A DNA stretch of 64,000 bases. Source: Palauibacter sp965207805. GTDB lineage: Bacteria; Gemmatimonadota; Gemmatimonadetes; Palauibacterales; Palauibacteraceae. The position numbers and the translations under genes were made by a program. Numbering within the stretch: the first letter of the stretch is position 1; the number at the start of each line of letters is the position of its first letter. The DNA is taken from positions 2,604,001 through 2,668,000 of the forward strand of contig OZ242312.1 of NCBI GenBank assembly GCA_965207805.1. Reading direction: 5' to 3'. Below are positions 54,430 to 62,683 of the stretch, piece by piece. The notes beneath the pieces were generated by a model. That model worked only from the letters and a program-made list of their open reading frames with translations, was not told the origin of the DNA and did not search any database.

Positions 54430-56136
54430 ATGAGCGAGGTCAATCGCCGGGAGTTCATGGCCCTGTCCGGGCTCGCGGCCGGGGGCGCGGCCCTGGCGGG
54501 CTGCGGCACGCAGGGTGGGAGCGGCGGGCAGGCCGGTGCCGGCGGCTCCGCGCACGCGGACCAGGTCGTGACCAACGCGAACGTCTACACGGTGGACGAC
54601 GCGAACCCCCGGGCCGAGGCGCTCGCCGTGAAGGGCGGCCGCTTCCTCGCCGTGGGTTCGAACGACGACATCGCCAACCTCATCGGACCGCGCACGCAGC
54701 GCATCGACGCGGGCGGCGGCACCGTCGTCCCCGGCTTCATCGACGCCCACAACCACCCCTCCTCCGCCGGCATGCGCCACCTCACGCAGGTGGACATGAA
54801 CATCCGCACGATCGAGGGGATGAAGTCCGCGCTCCGCGAGCGCGCGCAGAACACGCCTCCGGGCGAGTGGGTCGTCGGCTTCCTCTACGACGACACGAAG
54901 ATCGAGGAGGGGCGTCCGCTGAACCGGCGCGACATCGACGAGGCCGTCCCCGACCACCCGGTCCAGGTCACGCACCGGGGCGGGCACACGAGCGTCTACA
55001 ACTCGAAGGCGTTCGAACTGGCCGGGATCACCGTCGACACGCCGGACCCGACGGGCGGGCACTTCTACCGCGAGGACGGCGAACTCACGGGCAAGGTCGC
55101 CTCGCTCGCGCGCCGCCCGCTGCAGCGCCTCGTTCCCGGCGGGAGCACGCGGGACGACCGCCAGGCCGGCGTCGCCCTCATCGGCCAACTGATGTCCGCG
55201 GCCGGCATCACCTCGGTCCACGAGACGGGCGGGAACAGCCAGGGCCTCACCGCGCTGCAGGACGCCTACGACGCCGGAGACCTCCGCTTCCGCATGTACT
55301 ACTTTCCCTCCGGCGGCAGCCTGCTCTTCTCGGCGCTCAAGCAGGCGGGGGTTCGCACCGGCTTCGGCGACGAGAACCTGCGCATCGGCGCGGTCAAGTA
55401 CAGCGCGGACGGCTCCGCCTCGGAGCGCACGATGGCGATGCGGACCCCGTACGTCGGGCGCCCGGACGACTACGGCATCAGCACCATGACCCAGGAGGAC
55501 GTCCACCGGGCGGTGGACGACGCCGTCGGCGCCGGCTTCCAGATCGCGATCCACGCGAACGGCGACAAGACGATCGACATGTGCCTCAACGCATACGAGC
55601 GGGTCCAGCGCGAGATGCCGCAGGCCGATCCCCGCTTCCGCCTCGAGCACTGCTCGCTCGTGGACGATCCCCTTCTGCAACGGATCAAGGACATCGGCGC
55701 CATCCCGACGCCCTTCTACACGTACATCCACTTCCACGGGAACAAGTGGGGCGAATACGGGCCGGAGAAGATGGAATGGATGTTCGCCCACCGCCGCTTC
55801 CTCGACTACGACATCCCCGTGGCGGGGGCGTCCGACTACCCGCCGGGGCCGTTCGAGGCGCTGATGGCGATCCAGAGCATGGTCACCCGCACGGACATGC
55901 AGGGACGCGAATGGGGCCCGAGCCAGAAGATCTCCGTCCCCGAGGCGCTCCGCATCTGCACGATCAACGGGGCGCACGCCTCCTTCGAGGAGAACATCAA
56001 GGGCTCGATCACCGCGGGGAAGCTGGCGGACTACGTCATCCTGGGCGACGATCCCCACGCGGCCGACCCGTACGCGATCAAGGAGATCGAGGTCGTCCGC
56101 ACCGTCGTCGGCGGCCGCACCACCCACGAGGCCTGA
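54430..56136 (+). CDS. Tat-exported YtcJ-like amidohydrolase lipoprotein (copy 2)
   Basis: 568 residues, the tandem paralogue of the gene before it. The signal (RREFMALSGLAAGGAALAGC) and all TIM-barrel motifs are preserved: DAHNHP, HRGGHTS, VKYSADGSASERT, IHANGD, RLEHCSLV, GASDYPPGP. Long nucleotide stretches match copy 1, for example around the GASDYPPGP region, so the duplication is recent or kept similar by recombination. The most different region is residues about 220-320, where substrate loops are likely. GAGGAGG precedes ATG 54430. Confidence 0.9.
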   Translation: MSEVNRREFMALSGLAAGGAALAGCGTQGGSGGQAGAGGSAHADQVVTNANVYTVDDANPRAEALAVKGGRFLAVGSNDDIANLIGPRTQRIDAGGGTVVPGFIDAHNHPSSAGMRHLTQVDMNIRTIEGMKSALRERAQNTPPGEWVVGFLYDDTKIEEGRPLNRRDIDEAVPDHPVQVTHRGGHTSVYNSKAFELAGITVDTPDPTGGHFYREDGELTGKVASLARRPLQRLVPGGSTRDDRQAGVALIGQLMSAAGITSVHETGGNSQGLTALQDAYDAGDLRFRMYYFPSGGSLLFSALKQAGVRTGFGDENLRIGAVKYSADGSASERTMAMRTPYVGRPDDYGISTMTQEDVHRAVDDAVGAGFQIAIHANGDKTIDMCLNAYERVQREMPQADPRFRLEHCSLVDDPLLQRIKDIGAIPTPFYTYIHFHGNKWGEYGPEKMEWMFAHRRFLDYDIPVAGASDYPPGPFEALMAIQSMVTRTDMQGREWGPSQKISVPEALRICTINGAHASFEENIKGSITAGKLADYVILGDDPHAADPYAIKEIEVVRTVVGGRTTHEA

Positions 56137-56179
56137 ACCCGCGCCGCCCGAAACCGCCAACCTTTAGCGTGGAGTCGTC

Positions 56180-56959
56180 ATGAGTGACGTTCTTCTCGTC
56201 GAGAAGCTCGACGGACATATCGCCAAGCTCACGGTCAACCGGCCGGAGAAGCTCAACGCGCTGAACGGCGCCGTCCGCTGCGCCATCTTCGGCGCGCTCG
56301 ACCGCCTGGCGGCGGACGACGAGGTCCGCGTCGTCGTCATCACGGGGGCGGGCGACCGCTCCTTCATCGCGGGCGCCGACATCTCGGAGTTCAAGGACGC
56401 GCGTCCCGTCGAGCAGTACCGCAGCATGACGCGCGGCGACATGTACAGCGCGATCGAGTCCTTCCCCAAACCCGTCATCGCGATGATCAACGGCTTCTGC
56501 CTCGGCGGCGGCTGCGAACTCGCCATGTCGTGCGACATGCGGGTGGCCTCGACCTCGGCCCGCATCGGCCAGCCGGAGATCAACCTCGGACTCATCCCCG
56601 GCGCCGGCGGCACGCAGCGGCTCCCGCGTCTCGTCGGCGAGGGCTGGGCGATGCGGCTCGTGATGAGCGGCGAGCTGATCCCGGGGGAGAAGGCCGAGCA
56701 GATCGGCCTCGTGGAGGCGGCCGTCGCCCCCGAGGAACTCGAGGGTCACGTGATGGAACTCGCGTCGAACATCGCGAGCCGCAGCCCCGTCGCGCTTCAG
56801 GCGGCCAAGGAGTCCATCCTCGCCGCGCGACGGATGCCGCTGGACGAGGGGCTGAAGTTCGAGCGGAGCTGGTTCTCGCTCCTCTTCTCGACGGACGACA
56901 TGGCGGAGGGCGTGGGCGCCTTCCTGGAGAAGCGGAAGCCCGAGTTCAAGGGCTCCTGA
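56180..56959 (+). CDS. Enoyl-CoA hydratase/isomerase family protein
   Basis: 259 residues of the crotonase fold. The CoA-binding segment is SFIAGADISEF; the oxyanion-hole helix is GFCLGGGCELAMSCD; the second catalytic region is GQPEINLGLIPGAGGTQRLPR. Both catalytic Glu positions (GGCELA and QPEI) are present, so it should hydrate enoyl-CoA to 3-hydroxyacyl-CoA in beta-oxidation. It starts 43 bp after the second amidohydrolase, with GGAG upstream. Acyl-CoA dehydrogenases elsewhere in the window could supply its substrate. Confidence 0.92.
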   Translation: MSDVLLVEKLDGHIAKLTVNRPEKLNALNGAVRCAIFGALDRLAADDEVRVVVITGAGDRSFIAGADISEFKDARPVEQYRSMTRGDMYSAIESFPKPVIAMINGFCLGGGCELAMSCDMRVASTSARIGQPEINLGLIPGAGGTQRLPRLVGEGWAMRLVMSGELIPGEKAEQIGLVEAAVAPEELEGHVMELASNIASRSPVALQAAKESILAARRMPLDEGLKFERSWFSLLFSTDDMAEGVGAFLEKRKPEFKGS

Positions 56960-57060
56960 GCGGAACCCTCACGGGATTCCGAGGGGGCGGGGATTGCCCG
57001 GCGCGGCTGGCAGCCGGTGGCGGTGCGGCTGCGAGCTCGCGGCGGGCCGGTGTCGCGACG

Positions 57061-57318
57061 CTAGGACGCCGGCGTCACGACGCTGACGAAGCGGCGGCCC
57101 CGCCGGCGGTGGAATTCGACCTGTCCGTCGGTGAGCGCGAACAGCGTGTCGTCCTTCCCCCGGCCGACGTTGCGACCCGGGTGGAAGGGCGTGCCCCGCT
57201 GCCGGATGAGGATGTTGCCCGCGACCACGTGCTCGCCGCCGTATTTCTTGACGCCGAGGTACTGCGGGTTCGAATCGCGTCCGTTGCGGCTGGAGCCGAC
57301 ACCTTTCTTATGCGCCAT
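57061..57318 (-). CDS. rpmA: 50S ribosomal protein L27
   Basis: 85 residues starting MAHKKGVGSSRNGRDSNPQY, the standard L27 N-terminus whose tail reaches the peptidyl transferase centre. GGEHVVAGNILIRQRGTPFHP follows in parts. No N-terminal processed extension is present. The ATG overlaps the L21 stop by one base (TGATG), the usual rplU-rpmA coupling. Confidence 0.97.
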   Translation of the reverse strand: MAHKKGVGSSRNGRDSNPQYLGVKKYGGEHVVAGNILIRQRGTPFHPGRNVGRGKDDTLFALTDGQVEFHRRRGRRFVSVVTPAS

Positions 57319-57908
57319 CAGTCGCCTTCCTTCACCGCAATGGCCTTGTCCACGTCGCTCTTGAGGATGCGGCCGTCCTTGCCCGTCCCCTCGATCGCGG
57401 TCAGGTCGAGTCCGTGCTCCTCCGCCAGCTTCCGCGCGACGGGCGTGATGTCCACCGCCGCCGCCTCGGCCTTCGGAGCGGGCGCGGCTTCGGCCTTCGG
57501 CGCGGCCTTGGCCTTCGGAGCGGCCTTCGGCTTCGGGGCAGCCTTGGGCCTGGGCGCCGCAGCCTTCGGCTTCGCCGCCGCCTTGTGCGGTTCGCCGGGC
57601 AGATCGATACCGAGGATGCGGATCTCCGTGTAACCCTGCCTGTGACCCTGCTTCCGCCGGTAGCCCTTCCGCCGCTTCATCTTGTAGACGATGATCTTCT
57701 CGCCGCGACCGTGGCTCACGACCTCGGCCGCGACCGACGCTCCCGTCACGCACGGGGCTCCCACATGGACAGCCCCGTCCTGCTCGGCGAGCAGCACGTC
57801 TTCGAACTTGACCGTGTCCCCGGGCTCGGCCTCGAGGGAGGGGATGCGGAGCACCGCGTCCTCCACCGCGCGAAACTGCTTTCCCTGGGCTTTGAAAATC
57901 GCGTACAT
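57318..57908 (-). CDS. rplU: 50S ribosomal protein L21 with long C-terminal extension
   Basis: 196 residues, against about 103 for ordinary L21. Residues 1-103 are typical L21 (MYAIFKAQGKQFRAVEDAV; YKMKRRKGYRRKQGHRQ). Residues 104-150 are an Ala/Lys/Pro-rich linker of KPKAAP-like repeats. The last 45 residues resemble the peripheral-subunit-binding (E3-binding) domain of 2-oxoacid dehydrogenase E2 chains: TPVARKLAEEHG, then IEGTGKDGRILKSDV. Those domains bind a partner enzyme. The linker style (Ala-Pro-rich) also resembles E2. The first gene of the L21-L27 unit, it has its own TTGACA promoter about 80 bp upstream and is preceded by RNase G. Confidence 0.95.
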   Translation of the reverse strand: MYAIFKAQGKQFRAVEDAVLRIPSLEAEPGDTVKFEDVLLAEQDGAVHVGAPCVTGASVAAEVVSHGRGEKIIVYKMKRRKGYRRKQGHRQGYTEIRILGIDLPGEPHKAAAKPKAAAPRPKAAPKPKAAPKAKAAPKAEAAPAPKAEAAAVDITPVARKLAEEHGLDLTAIEGTGKDGRILKSDVDKAIAVKEGD

Positions 57909-57962
57909 ATCGTCAGATCACCGCTGAAATGCTGCTGGAATTCGCAGGATTGCGAGCCGCTG

Positions 57963-57991
57963 AGAGTACCCGCGCCGGGCGGATGTGTCAA
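57963..57991 (-). promoter_or_regulatory. Promoter of the rplU-rpmA unit
   Basis: On the minus strand, TTGACA (57986-57991) is followed after exactly 17 bp by TACTCT (57963-57968, which keeps the TAnnnT core). It lies about 55 bp upstream of the L21 start and between RNase G and L21. Confidence 0.55.
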
Positions 57992-58044
57992 ACAAAACGG
58001 CGCGAATCCGATACGCCTCCAACGGTCGGAACGGCCGGCGATGG

Positions 58045-59586
58045 CTAGCTCGAAATGTACTTCTTCGTGACGTCGGCATCGGCCGGATGGGCGAGGAGCC
58101 GGAACTCGTCGAGACCCAGCAGAGGGTCGTCGCGGAGATCGATCGCAATCCCGCCGTTGCTCCTCATTCGGCCCAGGAACTCGCGCTCGCGCTCCAGCAG
58201 GTGGAGGGCGATCACCGGGTGTGTGAGGATCGTGATCCCGCTCTCCCGGCCGGCCGCGGCGACCCGGTCCAGCGCCCGCTCCAGCCGGCGTACCACGGTC
58301 TCGGAAGCCAGGATTCTCCCCGCGCCCTCGCAGTAGGGACACGGTTCCATCATTCGCTGGTGCAGGCTGGGGCTCACGCGCTGCCGGCTCAGCTGGAGCA
58401 GGCCGAGTTCGGAGAGTCCGAACGCCTTCGTGCGCGCGCGGTCGTGGCCCAGCAGCGTCCTCATCTGCTGCACGACCTTGTTGCGCGACTCCTCCTCGTT
58501 CATGTCGATGAAGTCGATGACGATGATCCCGCCCACGTCGCGCAGGCGGAGCTGGCGGGCGATCTCTCCCGCCGCCTCGAGGTTCGTCTTGAGGATGGTC
58601 TTCGCCGGGTCGCGGCGACCCGTGTAGCGCCCCGTGTTCACGTCGATCGAGACGAGGGCCTCCGTCTGTTCGATCACGACATGGCCGCCGGACTTCAGGT
58701 AGACGGTGCGGCCGAACGCACGCCGGATCTCCTCCTCGATCCCGAACTCGTCGAAGATGGGCGCCGCGCCGTCGTACCGGCTCACGCGCTCGAGCAGATC
58801 CGGATCCACCTGTCCGAGATAGGAGCGGATCTCGTGGTACAGCTCCGCCGAATCCACCGTGAGCAGGTCGATCCGGTCGCTGAAGAGGTCGCGGATGATG
58901 CCGGACGTCAGCCGCGCGTCCTGGTACACGAGGGCGGGCGCCTTCATCCCCTTCTGTCGCCGCCGCACCTTCTGCCACGTCTTGCGCAGCGACTTGAGTT
59001 CCCGCTCGCAGGCTTCCTTCGTCAACTCCTCGCCGACGGTTCGGACGATGACTCCGCCGTCGTCGCCGAGGATGTCCCGCACCATGCTTCGCAGACGGGC
59101 ACGCGTCTCCCGGTCGCCGATCTTGCGGCTGACGCCGACGTGGGATGAGTCCGGGATGTACACGAGGAAGCGGCCCGGGAGGGAGACCTGCGTCGTGACG
59201 CGGGCCCCCTTCGTGCCGATGGGCTCCTTCACGACCTGGACGAGGAGCGTCTGATCCTTGCGGATCGCTTCCTCGATGCGGGGAGCGTTCTCGTTGCGCG
59301 CCCTCCGACGTCCCCCGTTTCGTTCCCGTCCCCCGTTCCCGTCTTCATCGGGATCTTCGTCGGACTGTAGATCGGAGGCGTGCAGGAAGGCGGACTTCTC
59401 GGCGCCGATGTCGACAAAGGCGGCCTGAAGTCCGGGCACGATCGCTTCGACCACGCCGAGATAGATATCGCCGACGATGCGGCGCTCGTCGGGCCGTTCG
59501 TACATCAGTTCGACGAGCTTGCGGTCTTCTACGATCGCGACCCGTTTTTCGCGGGTCGTGGCGTTTACGACGATCTCGCGGCGCAC
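58045..59586 (-). CDS. rng: Ribonuclease E/G family endoribonuclease
   Basis: 513 residues from GTG 59586, the RNase G length without the long C-terminal scaffold of RNase E. An S1-like RNA-binding part is at the N-terminus (DIYLGVVEAIVPGLQAAFVDIG), with an acidic/Arg-rich insertion (about residues 70-98). The catalytic core has IVIDFIDM with the Mg-binding Asp, and the zinc-link CPYCEGAG. It cuts AU-rich single-stranded RNA and matures 16S rRNA. Its position before rplU-rpmA is a widely conserved gene order. Confidence 0.93.
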   Translation of the reverse strand: MRREIVVNATTREKRVAIVEDRKLVELMYERPDERRIVGDIYLGVVEAIVPGLQAAFVDIGAEKSAFLHASDLQSDEDPDEDGNGGRERNGGRRRARNENAPRIEEAIRKDQTLLVQVVKEPIGTKGARVTTQVSLPGRFLVYIPDSSHVGVSRKIGDRETRARLRSMVRDILGDDGGVIVRTVGEELTKEACERELKSLRKTWQKVRRRQKGMKAPALVYQDARLTSGIIRDLFSDRIDLLTVDSAELYHEIRSYLGQVDPDLLERVSRYDGAAPIFDEFGIEEEIRRAFGRTVYLKSGGHVVIEQTEALVSIDVNTGRYTGRRDPAKTILKTNLEAAGEIARQLRLRDVGGIIVIDFIDMNEEESRNKVVQQMRTLLGHDRARTKAFGLSELGLLQLSRQRVSPSLHQRMMEPCPYCEGAGRILASETVVRRLERALDRVAAAGRESGITILTHPVIALHLLEREREFLGRMRSNGGIAIDLRDDPLLGLDEFRLLAHPADADVTKKYISS

Positions 59587-59729
59587 GTTACATTAGCGCG
59601 CCCGGGTTCGCCGCGCCCGATTGTGCTACCAGAGGGCTGGCATCCTGTAAGACTCGATTCTTCGCTGCGAACCGCCGGACGCTGCCCGGGGGTTCGTGTA
59701 TCTGTTCGTTGCTGCCCGGTTTCCGCTGA

Positions 59730-59748
59730 CAGCCGTGACGCACGGCTG
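59730..59748 (-). terminator. Hairpin downstream of the acyl-CoA dehydrogenase gene
   Basis: CAGCCGTG at 59730-59737 pairs with CACGGCTG at 59741-59748 across a 3-nt loop, 16 bp after the stop of the minus-strand gene. No U-tract follows. Confidence 0.45.
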
Positions 59749-59764
59749 AAACTGCGACCCCAAA

Positions 59765-60991
59765 CTAATCGAGGGAGCCCGCTTCGCGCAGCATCTCCCT
59801 TGAAATCACGATCTTCAGGATCTCGCTGGTCCCTTCGCCGATCTCCGTGATCTTCGCGTCCCGCATCATCCGTTCGACGGGATACTCGCGCGAATAGCCG
59901 TACCCGCCGTGCAGCTGCACCGCCATCGTCGTCACGTCCATCGCCGTCTCCGAGGCGAAGAGCTTGGCCATCGCGGCCTCCTTCTTGTGCCTCGTTCCCG
60001 CCATCCGGAGGTGCGCGGCGTGGTGCATCATGAGCCGCGCCGCGTGAATGCGCGTCTGCGCTTCGGCAAGCATGAAGCGGACGCCCTGGAAATCGTGGAT
60101 CTTCTTGCTGAACTGCTTCCGCTCGCCCGTGTAGCGGACCGTCTGGTCCAGCGCCCCCTGCGCGATCCCGATCGCGTGGGCGGCGATCCCGATCCGTCCG
60201 CCGTCGAGGGTGTCGAGGAAGATGGGGAAACCGCGGTCCACTTCGCCGAGCACGTTCTCCTCCGGAACCTCCACGTCCTCCAGCGTGAGTTCGCGCGTGT
60301 CGGAAGCGTTCCAGCCCAGCTTGCGCAGCTTCTGCCCGGCGCTGAACCCCGGCATCGGGTCGAGCTCCGGGGAGTGGCCGAACCCGACGCGCGCGGCATC
60401 TTCGAGATCGCACGTTTCCTTGGTGAGGACGAACGCCGTGATGCCGCGCGAGCCCTTCTCGGGCGACGTGAGGGCGCCGACGACGAACACCTCGCCCACG
60501 CCGCCGTGCGTGATCCACGTCTTGCGGCCGTTCAGAATCCACCGGTCGCCGGCCTTCCGGGCCGTCGTTCGCATGCCGCCCGCATCGGAGCCCGACCCCG
60601 GCTCCGTGAGCCCGAATCCGCCCAGTACGCGGCCGCTCGCGAGGGGCCGCAGGAACCGTTCCTTCTGCGCCTCCGTCCCCCAGCGCGCGATCGGGGTCGC
60701 GGCCAGGCTCGTGTGCGCTCCGATCATGATCGAATGACTGGCGTCCACGCGGGCGAGTTCCTCGACGGCGATCGACGCGGCGAGAAGGTCCATGCCGGCG
60801 CCGCCCAGCCCCTCCTCGAACGGAATCCCGAACAGGCCCAGTTCCGACATGAGGGCGCCGGTGTCCCACGGAAAATCCTCCGACTCATCGTAGCGGGCCG
60901 CGACCGGAGCGATCTCCGCCTCGGCGAACTCGCGCACCATCTCGCGCATCATCTCATGGTGGTCTTCCAGGTAGAAACTCGGGTCTCCCAT
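59765..60991 (-). CDS. Acyl-CoA dehydrogenase (short/medium/branched chain type)
   Basis: 408 residues from ATG 60991, with GAGGAG immediately upstream. Flavin and substrate motifs: GGFGLTEPGSGSDAGG, NGRKTWITHGG, and the C-terminal IGEGTSEILK, whose Glu in GEGTSEI is the catalytic base. It oxidises acyl-CoA to trans-2-enoyl-CoA and passes electrons to electron-transfer flavoprotein. It lies divergent from the ECF sigma factor gene (257 bp) and is not in an operon with the enoyl-CoA hydratase. Chain-length preference cannot be assigned by eye. Confidence 0.93.
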   Translation of the reverse strand: MGDPSFYLEDHHEMMREMVREFAEAEIAPVAARYDESEDFPWDTGALMSELGLFGIPFEEGLGGAGMDLLAASIAVEELARVDASHSIMIGAHTSLAATPIARWGTEAQKERFLRPLASGRVLGGFGLTEPGSGSDAGGMRTTARKAGDRWILNGRKTWITHGGVGEVFVVGALTSPEKGSRGITAFVLTKETCDLEDAARVGFGHSPELDPMPGFSAGQKLRKLGWNASDTRELTLEDVEVPEENVLGEVDRGFPIFLDTLDGGRIGIAAHAIGIAQGALDQTVRYTGERKQFSKKIHDFQGVRFMLAEAQTRIHAARLMMHHAAHLRMAGTRHKKEAAMAKLFASETAMDVTTMAVQLHGGYGYSREYPVERMMRDAKITEIGEGTSEILKIVISREMLREAGSLD

Positions 60992-61248
60992 TCACTCCTC
61001 GGTTCGGTGCGTGCAGCCGGCGTTGCAAGCGGCGGCGCGCCGGGGTCGGGTGCTTGGCCCGGCGGCGGGCGGGCTGTGACTTCGGGACGCCACCCGCCTA
61101 ACGTACCGGAGGCGGGCCTCCCGCCCAAGCAACTGGTGCACCCCGGACGCGTCACGATCGGGCCCCGGCAGGCGTTGACCCTATGGATGGCAAGGGTGCA
61201 AGCCCGCGGCGCTCTTCGCGTACCGGCAACGGTGTGGAGGGGAGAACC

Positions 61249-61782
61249 GTGGACTTCGAGGCGGCATACAAGAGCCACTGGACGCCACTCCTTCGGTATG
61301 TCGACCGGATGGTGGGTGACGCCGACCTTGCGGCGGACGTCGTGCAAGAGGCGTTCGTTCGGCTGTTGGACCAGTCTCTTCCGGACGAGGAGGTACGGCG
61401 CTGGCTGTTTACGGTGGCGACGAACCTGGTGCGGGACGACGCTCGCATGAGTTCGCGGCGGCGGCGGTTGCTGTCGCAGCGCTACGAACAGGCGGACCTC
61501 GCGCACGATCCGGCGGAGTTGCCGGACCAGTCGGTCGTGCGGGCTGAACGGGTCGCGGCGGTGCGCGCCGCGCTGGCGGAGATGCCTGAACGCGACCGTC
61601 AGTTGCTGTTGATGAGAGAGGAAGGATTCCGGTACGCCGAGATCGCCGAGGTGATCGAAGTCGCGCCGGGATCGGTGGGAACGCTGCTTGCGCGGGCGCT
61701 GCGCCGGTTCACGGAGGCGCTGGATCCGCGGATCGTGGAGGACGAGACCGGTCGGGGACGGCGAGGGGGGGACGATGGGTGA
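61249..61782 (+). CDS. ECF-type RNA polymerase sigma-70 factor
   Basis: 177 residues. GTG 61249 is preferred because GGAGGGGAG (61236-61244) lies right before it; an upstream ATG at 61183 would add an unrelated basic tail. Sigma region 2 is AAYKSHWTPLLRYVDRMVGDADLAADVVQEAFVRLL with the DAEDxxQ-like core, and region 4 is the LAEMPERDRQLLLMREEGFRYAEIAEVIEVAPGSVGTLLARALRRF helix-turn-helix. It directs polymerase to target promoters. The anti-sigma gene follows 50 bp later, so it is probably held inactive until a signal arrives. Confidence 0.93.
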   Translation: MDFEAAYKSHWTPLLRYVDRMVGDADLAADVVQEAFVRLLDQSLPDEEVRRWLFTVATNLVRDDARMSSRRRRLLSQRYEQADLAHDPAELPDQSVVRAERVAAVRAALAEMPERDRQLLLMREEGFRYAEIAEVIEVAPGSVGTLLARALRRFTEALDPRIVEDETGRGRRGGDDG

Positions 61783-61832
61783 CGGGTCGGGATGCGACTG
61801 GAAATCTGCGTTGAAAATAGTGAGGATTGAGT

Positions 61833-62606
61833 ATGTCTACGCGTGAACAGCCACATGTCGACGACGGAGCGCTGCTCGCTCTGCTCGACGGTGAGCTGAC
61901 CACAGCAGAACGGAGAGCCGTCGAGACGCGCCTGGCGGCGTGCCCGGAGAGCGCGGCGCGCCTCGAGGAAATGCGCTTCGCGACGCGGCGCGCGACGGCG
62001 GCGCTCGACCTGCTCTCGGTGCCGGAGTCGCGGCGCGAGATGCCGGCGGCGCTGCGGGAAGCCGCGCGCCGGGCGCCGGCGTCTCTCGCGAGCGCGAGGG
62101 CGCGGCGCTGGGCAAGGCTGAGCCGCCGCTCCGTCGCGGTGGCCGCGGGGATTACGCTTCTCGTCGCCGCGGGCGCCTACGCGGTGCCGGGATCGCCGGT
62201 CAGGGGCTGGGTCGACGGCGGCATCGATGTGGTTGCGGCCTGGATCGCGGGCGATTCCCAGGTCGCCGGGGACGCCGGACCTTCCCGGGTGTCGGTGGAT
62301 CCCCGCGAGGGCGCCGTGCGCATCCTGGTCGTCGGTTGGCACGAAGACACGCGGTTGACGGTCGAACTGTCCGACGACGAGACGGCCACGGTGACGGCCC
62401 GTGACGCGAGCTTCCATGTGGAGCCGGGCGTCATCGAGGTCGCGGGAGCGGCGGATGAGATCCGCGTGACCTTGCCGCGGGGCGCCGCGATCGGTTCTGT
62501 AGTCATCGACGAGAGCGAGGTCGTCCGCCTCGAGGGCGGCGAATTGCGGCGCACGGATTCGGCCGCTGCGAGTCCCGTGGAGATCTTTCTCGGCGCCGAC
62601 GGGTAG
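61833..62606 (+). CDS. Anti-sigma factor with a transmembrane helix, zinc site degenerate
   Basis: 257 residues from ATG 61833. The N-terminal 60 residues have the anti-sigma domain pattern (ALLDGELTTAERRAVETRLAACPESAARLEE). In zinc-binding members this carries HxxxCxxC; here only one Cys remains (AACPESA), so zinc binding is unlikely. A transmembrane helix follows at about 95-115 (SVAVAAGITLLVAAGAYAVPG), then a periplasmic domain of about 140 residues with alternating strands. It should bind the ECF sigma factor and release it on an envelope signal, perhaps relayed by the TonB receptor downstream. Confidence 0.85.
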   Translation: MSTREQPHVDDGALLALLDGELTTAERRAVETRLAACPESAARLEEMRFATRRATAALDLLSVPESRREMPAALREAARRAPASLASARARRWARLSRRSVAVAAGITLLVAAGAYAVPGSPVRGWVDGGIDVVAAWIAGDSQVAGDAGPSRVSVDPREGAVRILVVGWHEDTRLTVELSDDETATVTARDASFHVEPGVIEVAGAADEIRVTLPRGAAIGSVVIDESEVVRLEGGELRRTDSAAASPVEIFLGADG

Positions 62607-62683
62607 CAGCGCGGGTAACGGCCGCCGCACTGGTGGACGACGGTGACCTGACGGACCGCTAGCCTCGAGGGGTGGATCCCGGG

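Noticed and set aside
57240..57300. GGTTCGAATC resembling a tRNA T-loop
   Set aside because: It lies inside the rpmA coding sequence, and no acceptor stem or anticodon arm surrounds it.
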